A stretch of DNA of 20,256 nt from Ectopseudomonas composti (GTDB lineage Bacteria; Pseudomonadota; Gammaproteobacteria; Pseudomonadales; Pseudomonadaceae). Position numbers and translations under genes: made by a program. Each line of letters begins with the position of its first letter. Within the stretch, counting starts at the first letter, position 1. The notes under the pieces were generated by a model that had not been told where the DNA came from, searched no databases, and was given only the letters and a program-made list of their open reading frames with translations. Of the stretch, positions 7,546-16,750 are shown in pieces. The stretch lies in contig CAMPIF010000018.1 in the NCBI GenBank assembly GCA_946886245.1, positions 1-20,256 on the forward strand, read 5' to 3'.

Positions 7546-8685
7546 ATGACCACGCCATACCTGACCCCGCTTCAGACCAGCAGCACGGATGCCGCCAACG
7601 GACTGCGCATCGGTGGCGACTGGACGCTGGCCCATTACAGCCGACTCGAACCTCAGGTCCTGGCCCTGCGCGAACGCCTGCACGGCCAGGAAAGCATCGA
7701 CCTCGACGAACTCGCCGCGCTGGATACCGCCGGCGCTGCGCTGCTGGTGGAACTGCTGGGCAGCGAACGCCTGCGCCAACTGGCGCAACAGGACACCCTG
7801 AGCACCGAGCGCCGCGCCCTGTTGCTGGCAGTGGCAGACGCCATGGCAGGCACTGCGCCGGTGCAGGAACACGCCACGCCTTCGGCACTGCGCGAGGTAC
7901 TCGGGCATATCGGCGAAGTGGTCGAAAGCCTGTGGTGCCAGGGCCGTGCGCTGCTCGGGTTCATGGGCCTGACCCTGACCAGCATGCTGGCGATACTGAT
8001 ACGCCCGGCACGTTGGCGCCTGACCTCACTGGCGGTCCATCTGGAGCAATGCGGGCTCAACGCCGTGCCCATCGTCGCGCTGCTGACCTTCCTGGTCGGC
8101 GCCGTGGTGGCCTTTCTCGGCGCCACCATCCTCGCCGACTTCGGTGCCAGCATCTACACGGTTAACCTAGTCGCGTTCTCCTTCCTGCGCGAATTCGGTG
8201 TGCTGCTCACCGCCATTCTCATGGCCGGGCGCACCGCCAGCGCCTTCACCGCACAGATCGGCTCGATGAAGGCCAACGAGGAAATCGACGCCATCCGCAC
8301 CCTCGGCCTGAGCCCGGTCGAACTGCTGGTGCTGCCGCGGGTGTTCGCCATGCTCATCGCCCTGCCGATCCTGACCTTCATCGCCATGCTCAGCGGCATG
8401 CTCGGTGGCGCGCTGGTCTGTGCACTGAGCCTGGATATCTCGCCGACCATGTACCTGTCGATCCTGCAGGACAGCGACTTGCTGCAGCACTTGCTCGTCG
8501 GCCTGCTCAAGGCCCCGATCTTCGCGTTCCTGATCGCCCTGATCGGCTGCCTGGAAGGCTTCAAGGTCAGCGGCAGCGCACAATCGGTGGGCGAGCACAC
8601 CACCTCGGCGGTGGTGCAGTCGATCTTCGTCGTCATCCTGCTCGACGCCCTGGCGGCATTGTTCCTGATGGAGATGGGCTGGTGA
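7546..8685 (+). CDS. STAS-MlaE fusion permease of an MCE-type ABC lipid transporter
   Basis: A 379-residue inner-membrane permease. Residues about 20-105 form a STAS (MlaB-like) domain (GLRIGGDWTLAHY, DLDELAALDTAGAALLVELL); residues about 125-379 are an MlaE permease with five to six membrane segments. The conserved segment REFGVLLTAILMAGRTASAF (215-234) with the coupling-helix region SMKANEEIDAIRTLGLSP (240-257) identifies MlaE. In the E. coli Mla system these two parts are separate proteins, MlaB and MlaE. As first gene of four it should form the membrane core that moves lipids between the inner membrane and the MCE protein. No strong Shine-Dalgarno is seen before the ATG. The arrangement corresponds, from memory, to PA3211 of P. 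aeruginosa. Confidence 0.92.
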   Translation: MTTPYLTPLQTSSTDAANGLRIGGDWTLAHYSRLEPQVLALRERLHGQESIDLDELAALDTAGAALLVELLGSERLRQLAQQDTLSTERRALLLAVADAMAGTAPVQEHATPSALREVLGHIGEVVESLWCQGRALLGFMGLTLTSMLAILIRPARWRLTSLAVHLEQCGLNAVPIVALLTFLVGAVVAFLGATILADFGASIYTVNLVAFSFLREFGVLLTAILMAGRTASAFTAQIGSMKANEEIDAIRTLGLSPVELLVLPRVFAMLIALPILTFIAMLSGMLGGALVCALSLDISPTMYLSILQDSDLLQHLLVGLLKAPIFAFLIALIGCLEGFKVSGSAQSVGEHTTSAVVQSIFVVILLDALAALFLMEMGW

Positions 8686-9467
8686 GTCAGGCAACCGTCA
8701 TCGAGGTACGCGACCTGTGCAACCAGTTCGGCACACAGGTGGTGCATCAGCATCTGAACTTCGACCTCTATCGCGGCGAAATCCTCGGCGTGGTGGGCGG
8801 CTCGGGCACCGGCAAGTCCGTGCTGCTGCGCAGCATCGTCGGCCTGCGCCAACCCAATGCCGGCACCGTGCGGGTGTTCGGCGAAGAGCTGCTGAGCCTG
8901 CCAGCCGAGCGGCGTTCGCAACTGGAGCGGCGCTTCGGCGTGCTGTACCAGCGCGGCGCGCTGTTCTCCTCGCTGACCGTCAGCGAGAACATCGCCCTGC
9001 CACTGATCGAGCACGCCGGTCTGACGCGCGCAGCAGCCGAACGCCTGGCCAGGGTCAAGATCGCCCTCGCCGGCCTGCCGCAGGATGCCGCCGACAAATA
9101 CCCCAGCTCGCTGTCCGGCGGCATGGTCAAGCGCGCGGCACTGGCCCGCGCCCTGGCACTGGACCCGGACATCCTGTTTCTCGACGAACCCACCGCCGGC
9201 CTCGACCCGATTGGCGCGGCGGCCTTCGACCAGTTGATCCGCACCCTCAGCGACAGCCTGGGCCTGAGTGTATTTCTGGTCACTCATGACCTGGATACGC
9301 TCTACAGCATCTGCGACCGGGTCGCGGTGCTGGCCCAGAAGAAGGTGCTGGTGGCCGACCGCCTGGACGTGGTGGCCGCCACCGACGATGCCTGGATTCA
9401 GGAATATTTTCACGGCCCGCGTGGACGCGCAGCCGCACAGACCGCTGCGGCGGCAGGGAGTCAATGA
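8682..9467 (+). CDS. ATP-binding protein of MCE-type ABC transporter (MlaF-like)
   Basis: A 261-residue cytoplasmic ATPase of the MlaF class. Walker A is GGSGTGKS (residues 39-46), the Q-loop is LYQRGALFSSLTVSEN (Q90), the signature is LSGGM (144-148), Walker B is ILFLDEP (164-170) and the switch His is H202 (LVTHDL). The LSGGM signature, rather than LSGGQ, is typical of the Mla/Mkl subfamily. The start is GTG at 8682, whose last two bases are the first two of the permease stop TGA, so the two are coupled. The C-terminus (about residues 247-260) is a low-complexity Ala-rich tail. The stop is immediately followed by the MCE start. It energises lipid transport with the upstream permease. Confidence 0.94.
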   Translation: MSQATVIEVRDLCNQFGTQVVHQHLNFDLYRGEILGVVGGSGTGKSVLLRSIVGLRQPNAGTVRVFGEELLSLPAERRSQLERRFGVLYQRGALFSSLTVSENIALPLIEHAGLTRAAAERLARVKIALAGLPQDAADKYPSSLSGGMVKRAALARALALDPDILFLDEPTAGLDPIGAAAFDQLIRTLSDSLGLSVFLVTHDLDTLYSICDRVAVLAQKKVLVADRLDVVAATDDAWIQEYFHGPRGRAAAQTAAAAGSQ

Positions 9468-10385
9468 ATGGAACCCAGAGCCCATCACGTGCTCATCGGC
9501 TTATTCACCGTACTCACGGTGAGCGCTGCGCTGCTGTTCGGCCTCTGGCTGAACAAGACCGGGGCCGATCGTGCCGTCACCGACTACGAAGTGATCTTCA
9601 ACGAAGCGGTCACCGGCCTGTCGCAGGGCAGCGCCGTTCAATACAGCGGCATCAAGGTCGGTGACGTGATCAGCCTTGGCCTGGATCCCGACGATCCGCG
9701 TACCGTGCGGGCGCGCATCCGCATCGTCGGCAACACACCCATCAAGCAGGACACCCGCGCCCGCCTGGCGATCACCGGCATCACCGGCCTGGCCGTGATC
9801 CAGCTGTACAGCGGCAGTCCGGAAAGCCCGCCGCTCAAGGGCAAGGATGGCGAGCCGGGAATCATCATCGCCGACCGCTCGCCACTGTCGCGGCTGATGG
9901 CCAACGGCGAAGACCTGGTGCTCAATATCACTCGCCTGCTCCACCGCGCAAACCGCATGCTCTCGCGCGAGAACGCCGAGCGCGTATCACGCACCCTGGA
10001 GAATCTGGAGCAGGCCACCGCCGGCATCGCCGACCAGCGTGACGAGCTGGGCGAAGCGCTGCGCCAGACCAGTGCCGCCACCCGTGAAGCCGCCGCGTTG
10101 ATGCAGAACGCCAATCAACTGCTCGACAACCAGGGTAGCCAGGTGCTGGAAAGCGCCGAACGCCTGATGGTCTCGCTGGAGCGCAGCAGTCGCACCATCG
10201 AGGAGCTGCTACAGAGCAACCGCAGCGCGCTGGACAGTGGCATGCAGGGCGTCGGCGAGCTCGGCCCCGCCATCAGCGAACTGCGCGACACCCTCGGCGC
10301 CCTGCGCGGCTTCTCCCGTCGCCTGGAGCAGGACCCCACCGGCTACCTGCTGCGTAACGACAGCATCAAGGAGTTCCAACCATGA
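9468..10385 (+). CDS. MCE-domain periplasmic lipid-binding protein (MlaD-like)
   Basis: A 305-residue protein anchored in the inner membrane by one N-terminal helix (about residues 8-28). The MCE domain is at about 38-117 and includes GLSQGSAVQYSGIKVGDV (50-67), the family's most conserved stretch. A long polar, heptad-rich region (about 145-290) should form a helical bundle or coiled coil in the periplasm. Such extensions can build a tunnel toward the outer membrane, as known for longer MCE proteins; E. coli MlaD is much shorter (about 180 residues). The ATG directly follows the ATPase stop, with GGGAG ahead of it. It presumably forms a hexameric ring on the permease and receives or delivers phospholipids. 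Confidence 0.92.
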   Translation: MEPRAHHVLIGLFTVLTVSAALLFGLWLNKTGADRAVTDYEVIFNEAVTGLSQGSAVQYSGIKVGDVISLGLDPDDPRTVRARIRIVGNTPIKQDTRARLAITGITGLAVIQLYSGSPESPPLKGKDGEPGIIIADRSPLSRLMANGEDLVLNITRLLHRANRMLSRENAERVSRTLENLEQATAGIADQRDELGEALRQTSAATREAAALMQNANQLLDNQGSQVLESAERLMVSLERSSRTIEELLQSNRSALDSGMQGVGELGPAISELRDTLGALRGFSRRLEQDPTGYLLRNDSIKEFQP

Positions 10386-10978
10386 AGCGCCTGTCCCTGC
10401 TGCTGGCCGCCGGCCTGCTCGGCGCCTGCTCGATCCTGCCGCAGAGCGAACCACTGGATATCTACCTGCTGCCGGGCGCCGCCCTGCCGGCGCAAACCCA
10501 GCGCGTCGACTGGTCGCTGCGGGTGAACAGCCCGGTCAGCAACCAGCTGCTCGACGGTACGCGCATCGTCGTGCTGCCCGAGCCGGGTCGGGTCAACACC
10601 TATCAGGGGGTGCGCTGGAGCGAGCGCACGCCGCAGCTGCTGCGCGGCCGCCTGCTCGATGCCTTCCACGACGACGGGCGGATTCAGGCGCTGAGCAACG
10701 AGGAGCAGCGCCTGCAGGCCGATCTGGAACTGGTCAGCGACCTGCGCAGCTTCCCTAGCCAGTATCGCGACGGCATTCCCGAGGCGCTGATCCAGCTCGA
10801 TGCACGCCTGGTCGATGCACGCGACCAGCGTATCCTCGCCAGCCGCCGCTTCAGCGTCAGCCAGCCGGCGGGTGATACCTCGGTTGCCTCCGTGGTGGCT
10901 GCGTTCGGCCAGGCGGGGGATCGATTGTCCCGCGAGCTGGTGGACTGGACGCTGGCCGAAGGGCAACGCAGCCGCTGA
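10382..10978 (+). CDS. ABC-type transport auxiliary lipoprotein (PqiC-like)
   Basis: A 198-residue lipoprotein: a short signal (MKRLSLLLAAGLLGAC) with lipobox LGAC and lipidated C16, then a domain of the ABC_trans_aux/PqiC type (about residues 25-190). The +2 residue after Cys is Ser, which in enterobacterial rules favours the outer membrane. It should be the outer-membrane docking partner of the MCE protein and so complete an envelope-spanning path. Its ATG overlaps the MCE stop (ATGA), as elsewhere in this operon. No soluble MlaC carrier is encoded next to it, which agrees with a PqiC-type rather than a strict Mla-type organisation. A REP hairpin begins about 27 bases after the stop. Confidence 0.88.
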   Translation: MKRLSLLLAAGLLGACSILPQSEPLDIYLLPGAALPAQTQRVDWSLRVNSPVSNQLLDGTRIVVLPEPGRVNTYQGVRWSERTPQLLRGRLLDAFHDDGRIQALSNEEQRLQADLELVSDLRSFPSQYRDGIPEALIQLDARLVDARDQRILASRRFSVSQPAGDTSVASVVAAFGQAGDRLSRELVDWTLAEGQRSR

Positions 10979-11004
10979 ACCGAACGGAGGACAGGGCTAG
11001 CAAC

Positions 11005-11036
11005 CGTAGGGTGGACATGCCGAAGGCTTGTCCGCC
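11005..11036. repeat. REP hairpin 1, left of the RAYT gene
   Basis: GTAGG precedes arms GGTGGACA (11010-11017) and TGTCCGCC (11029-11036), which pair with one G-T wobble, around an inner GCC-GAA-GGC hairpin. It is nearly identical to the repeat at 11597-11627 and in the same orientation. It may also form the 3' end of the MCE operon transcript. Confidence 0.8.
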
Positions 11037-11050
11037 ACTTGCCAACGATC

Positions 11051-11566
11051 TCAATCACCGCCTGGCACCCTCAACTCGCTATCTCCCGCCCAATCCAGCG
11101 AATACGAGCCTTCGCGTACAGCACGATGAAAGCTGGAATATGGCCAGTCCCGCACACGCTCAACCCAGCCATGTTTAAGCGGATTGATGTGGATGTAGTC
11201 GAAATGTCGATTCCAATCCTCTTGATCCCTGATCAGATGCTCCCAATAGCGCCGCTGCCAGATGCCCCGCTCACGTCGCGAACCTGGCTCATGCCTCACG
11301 GGCAAACCTCGACAGAAAAGTTGTTTGATCACCATCCAGCGCTTGGCGAAATTGCTGTCGCCAGGCGGCAATGTCCACAGGCAGTGCATATGTTCCGGTA
11401 AAACCACCCAGGCATCGATAGTGAAAGGATGGCGCTCCTTGGTGGTAGCCACGGCATGCCGTAGCAAATCGATCTCGTGAATCAACAGATCGCTCTGGCG
11501 ATCCTGCAGATTGACGGTAAAGAAATAAGACCCGCCCGTAATCCAAACTCGCCGGTAATTCGGCAT
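11051..11566 (-). CDS. REP-associated tyrosine transposase (RAYT, Y1/TnpA_REP family)
   Basis: A 171-residue single-strand DNA nuclease of the Y1 HUH family, related to IS200/IS605 transposases and thought to act on REP hairpins. The metal-binding HUH motif is HMH (H59, H61 in LPEHMHCLW) and the likely nucleophile is Y124 in HFDYIHINPLKHG. The start MPNYRRVWI is characteristic of RAYTs, and an AGGAA Shine-Dalgarno lies about eight bases upstream. The same frame extends upstream to about 12028, but that part is antisense to recQ and has no family similarity. The gene is flanked by one REP downstream and an inverted REP pair upstream, so it forms a typical RAYT-REP unit. Such genes are usually single-copy and domesticated. 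Confidence 0.93.
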   Translation of the reverse strand: MPNYRRVWITGGSYFFTVNLQDRQSDLLIHEIDLLRHAVATTKERHPFTIDAWVVLPEHMHCLWTLPPGDSNFAKRWMVIKQLFCRGLPVRHEPGSRRERGIWQRRYWEHLIRDQEDWNRHFDYIHINPLKHGWVERVRDWPYSSFHRAVREGSYSLDWAGDSELRVPGGD

Positions 11567-11596
11567 AGCCACATTCCTTGTGTATGCGGAGAAATC

Positions 11597-11668
11597 ATAG
11601 GGCGGACATGCCGAAGGCTTGTCCGCCAGCCCCAAGCGGTGGACAAGGCTTCGCCATGTCCACCCTAC
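11597..11668. repeat. inverted REP pair (BIME-like) right of the RAYT gene
   Basis: REP 2 (11597-11627) has arms GGCGGACA (11601-11608) and TGTCCGCC (11620-11627) around GCC-GAA-GGC. REP 3 (11636-11668) has the opposite orientation, with arms GGTGGACA (11638-11645) and TGTCCACC (11657-11664), and ends CCCTAC. Both stems are perfect. They are separated by eight bases and together can form a larger cruciform. Confidence 0.82.
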
Positions 11669-11682
11669 CCTCACCGAACTGA

Positions 11683-13614
<1,932 letters not shown>

Positions 13615-13665
13615 GCGCTGTCACTCCATTGACCGCCGAATGGCCCATGACCATAACGCGGTTAG

Positions 13666-13686
13666 GTAGGGTGCGCCATGCGCACC
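13666..13686. repeat. small GTAGGGTGCGC hairpin repeat
   Basis: GGTGCGC (13670-13676), loop CAT, GCGCACC (13680-13686): a perfect 7-bp stem preceded by GTAG. It shares its head with the element at 17633-17697. It lies about 50 bases upstream of recQ. Confidence 0.65.
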
Positions 13687-13701
13687 GACGTATTGCAGTG
13701 C

Positions 13702-13738
13702 GTAGGGCGGGCTCAGGAGCGCCAGCGAACAGCCCGCC
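13702..13738. repeat. GTAGGGCGGGCT hairpin repeat
   Basis: GGCGGGCT (13706-13713) and AGCCCGCC (13731-13738) form a perfect 8-bp stem, again preceded by GTAG. It is the second member of the repeat cluster between pckA and recQ. Confidence 0.6.
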
Positions 13739-13783
13739 GGCCCTGCCAGGTTCGGCATCGCAACCTGCACCTGGCGCACCAAT

Positions 13784-13814
13784 GGCGTACTGCCTTCGGC
13801 GAGTACGCCCTACT
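13784..13814. repeat. REP hairpin, inverted orientation
   Basis: GGCGTACT (13784-13791) and AGTACGCC (13802-13809) enclose GCC-TTC-GGC, and the element ends CCTACT. Read on the minus strand it has the same plan as the RAYT-flanking REPs: TAGGG, arm, GCCGAAGGC core, arm. Confidence 0.7.
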
Positions 13815-13822
13815 CCGCTGTA

Positions 13823-13882
13823 CGTAGCCCGGATGCAATCCGGGAAGGGTCACCGGCCATCCCGGATTGCATCCGGGCTACG
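13823..13882. repeat. 23-bp perfect inverted repeat (GTAGCCCGGATGCAATCCGGG family)
   Basis: The arms at 13823-13845 and 13860-13882 are perfect reverse complements over 23 bases, with a 14-base loop. Each arm also contains CCCGGAT and ATCCGGG, so smaller hairpins can form inside it. A degenerate relative is at 17565-17606. The 13615-13947 gap (333 bases) holds only this, the three repeats before it and the pckA terminator; I see no gene there. Confidence 0.8.
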
Positions 13883-13902
13883 CGGCCACCACGCCCACAC
13901 AT

Positions 13903-13930
13903 GACAAAGCCGCCCGAAGGCGGCTTTGTC
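13903..13930 (-). terminator. rho-independent terminator of pckA
   Basis: A perfect 12-bp stem, GACAAAGCCGCC (13903-13914) with GGCGGCTTTGTC (13919-13930), closed on the minus strand by the very stable TTCG tetraloop. The T-rich 3' arm serves as the tail. It begins 17 bases after the pckA stop codon. Confidence 0.88.
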
Positions 13931-13947
13931 AGAGAGCAGGGCTCAGC

Positions 13948-15489
13948 TTACAGCTGCGGGCCGGCGTTCTTGATGGCGTCGCTGACATCGAACTTCTGGA
14001 AGTTGTCGATGAACAGCTTGGCCAGACCCTTGGCGGCTTCGTCGTAGGCATTCTTGTCAGCCCAGGTGTTGCGCGGGTTGAGCAGGTTGGTCTCGACGCC
14101 CGGAACCGACTTGGGCACATCCAGGTTGATGATCGGCAGGTGCTCGGTCTCGGCACCGATCAGCGCGCCGCTCTGGATGGCGGCGATCACACCACGGGTG
14201 GTGGGGATGTTGAAACGCTTGCCGACGCCGTAGCCACCACCGGTCCAGCCGGTATTGACCAGGTAGACCTTGGAGCCGAAGGCATTGATGCGCTTGATCA
14301 GCAGCTCGGCGTAAACGCCGGCCGGACGCGGGAAGAACGGTGCACCGAAGCAGGTGGAGAAGGTCGACTTGATGCCGCCGCCCGAGCCCATTTCAGTGGA
14401 ACCGACCAGCGCGGTGTAGCCGGACAGGAAGTGGTAGGCCGCCTGCTCGTTGTTGAGGATCGACACCGGCGGCAGCACGCCAGTCAGGTCGCAGGTCAGG
14501 AAGACCACGGCGTTCGGCTCGCCGCCCAGGTTCTTCTCGCTGCGCTTCTCGACGTACTCCAGCGGGTAGGCGGCGCGGCTGTTCTGGGTCAGGCTGTCGT
14601 CGGCGTAATCGGGAACGCGCTGCTCGTCGAGCACGACGTTTTCCAGCACGGTACCGAACTGGATGGCTTTCCAGATCACCGGCTCGTTCTTCTCGGACAG
14701 GTCGATGCACTTGGCGTAGCAGCCGCCTTCGACGTTGAACACCACACCTTCGCCCCAGCCATGCTCGTCGTCACCGATCAGGTAACGCGACTCGTCGGCG
14801 GACAGGGTGGTCTTGCCGGTACCGGACAGGCCGAAGAACAGGGTGACATCGCCTTCTTCGCCGATGTTGGCGGCGCAGTGCATCGGCAGCACGTCTTTTT
14901 CCGGCAGCAGGAAGTTCTGCACGGAGAACATGGCTTTCTTCATTTCACCGGCGTAGCGCATGCCGGCGATCAGCACTTTCTTGGCAGCGAAGTTGATGAT
15001 CACGCAGCCGTCGGAGTTGGTGCCGTCACGCTCAGGCACGCACTCGAAGTTGGCGACGTTGAGGATCTGCCACTCGGCCTTGCCAGCCTGGTTGTAGGTG
15101 GTCGGGTTGATGAACAGCTGACGGCCGAACAGGTTCTGCCAGGCGGTCGCGGTGGTCATCTTGACCGGCAGGTAATGCTCTTCGGCAGAACCGACGTGAA
15201 CGTGGGAGACGAAGTGCTCCTGGGCGTCGTTGAACGCGGCGACGCGATCCCACAGGGCGTCGAACTTGTCGGCCGGGAACGGACGGTTGATGGCGCCCCA
15301 GGCGATCTGCGCCTCGGTGCTCGGCTCCTGAACGATGAAGCGATCAGCCGGCGAGCGGCCAGTGCGATGACCAGTACGTACGACCAGCGCGCCATTGGCG
15401 GCCAGTTCCCCTTCACCACGGCGAATGGCTTCTTCGACCAGTTGCGCGGCGCTGATGTCGGTGTACACGGCGTTGTTGGCTTGCGTCAT
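13948..15489 (-). CDS. pckA: phosphoenolpyruvate carboxykinase (ATP)
   Basis: Converts oxaloacetate and ATP to phosphoenolpyruvate, CO2 and ADP; the entry step of gluconeogenesis from acetate, organic acids and fatty acids. The 513 residues match the ATP-type family length. The kinase P-loop GLSGTGKT is at 220-227, followed by LIGDDEHGW (237-245), which contains the metal- and nucleotide-binding aspartates. The substrate-site region [14 protein letters not shown] is at 38-51 and the metal-ligand region MHCAAN at 203-208. The start [11 protein letters not shown] at 15489 fits homologues; 21 further codons are open upstream but would run through a dyad that looks regulatory. It ends in a strong terminator. 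The neighbour hslO is next upstream, as in P. aeruginosa. Regulation by RccR is proposed from the 28-bp dyad in its leader. Confidence 0.97.
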   Translation of the reverse strand: MTQANNAVYTDISAAQLVEEAIRRGEGELAANGALVVRTGHRTGRSPADRFIVQEPSTEAQIAWGAINRPFPADKFDALWDRVAAFNDAQEHFVSHVHVGSAEEHYLPVKMTTATAWQNLFGRQLFINPTTYNQAGKAEWQILNVANFECVPERDGTNSDGCVIINFAAKKVLIAGMRYAGEMKKAMFSVQNFLLPEKDVLPMHCAANIGEEGDVTLFFGLSGTGKTTLSADESRYLIGDDEHGWGEGVVFNVEGGCYAKCIDLSEKNEPVIWKAIQFGTVLENVVLDEQRVPDYADDSLTQNSRAAYPLEYVEKRSEKNLGGEPNAVVFLTCDLTGVLPPVSILNNEQAAYHFLSGYTALVGSTEMGSGGGIKSTFSTCFGAPFFPRPAGVYAELLIKRINAFGSKVYLVNTGWTGGGYGVGKRFNIPTTRGVIAAIQSGALIGAETEHLPIINLDVPKSVPGVETNLLNPRNTWADKNAYDEAAKGLAKLFIDNFQKFDVSDAIKNAGPQL

Positions 15490-15529
15490 GAGGGTCCCCG
15501 TCGGCCACTGGCCGAGTCTTCCGAACGTT

Positions 15530-15557
15530 GTGTAGTGCAGGGGCAACTGCACTACAC
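15530..15557. promoter_or_regulatory. 28-bp perfect dyad upstream of pckA, candidate RccR operator
   Basis: GTGTAGTGCAG (15530-15540) and CTGCACTACAC (15547-15557) are perfect 11-base arms around a 6-base centre, 40-68 bases before the pckA start codon. As I recall, RccR, a KDPG-responsive RpiR-family regulator of P. fluorescens, binds a 28-bp pseudo-palindrome with TGTAGT/ACTACA ends at gluconeogenic and glyoxylate-shunt genes including pckA. Length, ends and target gene all fit. A purely structural mRNA leader hairpin is the alternative. Confidence 0.7.
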
Positions 15558-15646
15558 GGTAAAAAAGTCGCGGGAGTATGCCAGAAAAGCGAACTGCTTG
15601 GCATCCTCCGATCTGATAGAGAACGGCTATCGTTCAGAAAAGTTCA

Positions 15647-16534
15647 TCAATGTCGTGTATGCGACGGTGCCTCGCTGCCAGCCCCGGCGAACAGCTGGGC
15701 GATATCGGCAGCGTCGAATGCATAACGCTCGTTACAGAACTGGCAATCGATCACCACGCTGCCACCCTGCTCGGCCAGCAGCAGCTCGGCATCGGCCTGA
15801 CCGAGGCTGGCCAAGGCGCTGGCCGAGCGCTCGCGCGAGCAACTGCAGCGAAACTCCAGCGGCTGCTCGTCGAACAGGCGCACGTTGTCTTCGTGGTAGA
15901 GACGATGCAGCAGGGTCGGGTTGTCCAGGCCGAGCAGCTCTTCGGCGCTCAGGGTGTCGGCCAGGGTCAGCACGTGGTTCCAGCTCTCGGCGCGCGCCTC
16001 GGGCTCGATCTGGTGATGCGGCGGCAGCTGTTGCAACAGCAGGCCGCGCGCACGCTGGCCGTCGGCCTTGAGCCAGAAGCGCGTCGGCAACTGCTCGGAG
16101 CTGGCGAAGTAGTTGGACAGGCACTCGGCCAGGTCGACGCCATCCAGGTCGACGATGCCCTGGTAACGCTGGCCCCGGGTCGGATCGATGGTGATCGCCA
16201 GCACGCCATTGGGCATCAGGCTTTGCAGGTCGGCATCGGCGCCGATCTGCTCGGCTTCATAGCGGGCGATACCGCGCAGTTCACGTGCGCTGGAGCATTC
16301 CACCATCAACAGCGACAGCGGGCCTTCGGCGCGCGCCTGCAGCACCAGCAGGCCATCGAACTTGAGGGTACCGACCAGCAGGGCGGCGGCGGCCATCATC
16401 TCGCCAAGCAGTTGCGCCACTGGCTGCGGGTAGGCGTGCTTGGCCAGCACATGAGCGTAGCTTTCGCGCAACGCGACCATTTCGCCCCGCACGTCGGTGT
16501 CGTCGAAGAGAAAGCGTTGACTGAAGTCGTTCAT
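15647..16534 (-). CDS. hslO: Hsp33 redox-regulated holdase chaperone
   Basis: A 295-residue cytoplasmic chaperone switched on by oxidation: four C-terminal cysteines hold zinc when reduced, and form disulfides under oxidative plus heat or bleach stress to expose the client-binding surface. The zinc motif is present as CSC (C230, C232) and CQFC (C264, C267), with the usual spacing. The N-terminal core begins [12 protein letters not shown] and includes the conserved [18 protein letters not shown] (44-61). The start at 16534 was chosen from family alignment; the frame is open for 21 more codons upstream, but these lack resemblance to Hsp33. The Shine-Dalgarno is weak. It is read toward pckA with 157 bases between, and is divergent from the PAP2 gene. 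The neighbourhood (pckA-hslO) is conserved in Pseudomonas. Confidence 0.96.
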   Translation of the reverse strand: MNDFSQRFLFDDTDVRGEMVALRESYAHVLAKHAYPQPVAQLLGEMMAAAALLVGTLKFDGLLVLQARAEGPLSLLMVECSSARELRGIARYEAEQIGADADLQSLMPNGVLAITIDPTRGQRYQGIVDLDGVDLAECLSNYFASSEQLPTRFWLKADGQRARGLLLQQLPPHHQIEPEARAESWNHVLTLADTLSAEELLGLDNPTLLHRLYHEDNVRLFDEQPLEFRCSCSRERSASALASLGQADAELLLAEQGGSVVIDCQFCNERYAFDAADIAQLFAGAGSEAPSHTRH

Positions 16535-16750
16535 GGCGGCTGGCCCAGGGTCTGTAAAAAGGCTGGCGATTTTATGCACAAACGCCATCACAACCAAGGC
16601 CCGACCGTCATGTGCGTCTGCTCACACGGCACAAGCCAGGCCCTGAACCTCGACTGAACGAGCGCTCGGCCGCCCTTGCACTGCCACCCGCACTGCCTAT
16701 CATCCGCGCGCCTGGGGTTGGCCTGTCATAAAACTGCAAAGGGATTTTCC

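Noticed and set aside
6081..8165. 694-residue open frame on the plus strand opposite the flavin monooxygenase and running into the permease gene
   Set aside because: It conflicts with two clear genes, crosses their divergent promoter region, and has no recognisable motif or start signal.
8154..9488. 444-residue open frame on the minus strand opposite the ABC permease and ATPase genes
   Set aside because: Antisense to genes with full Walker and MlaE motifs; no independent evidence.
11005..11668. CRISPR or integron-like array
   Set aside because: The repeats are self-complementary REP hairpins, irregularly spaced, around a RAYT gene; there are no uniform spacers or cas/integrase genes.
15621..15635. 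Small hairpin GAACG/CGTTC after the hslO stop, considered as terminator
   Set aside because: Only five base pairs and no T-tract on the minus strand.
13867..16071. 734-residue open frame on the plus strand opposite pckA and hslO
   Set aside because: It is antisense to two well-identified genes and spans their terminator and intergenic region; its sequence is the Ala/Gly/Val/Leu-rich kind produced by GC-rich codon bias and shows no domain.
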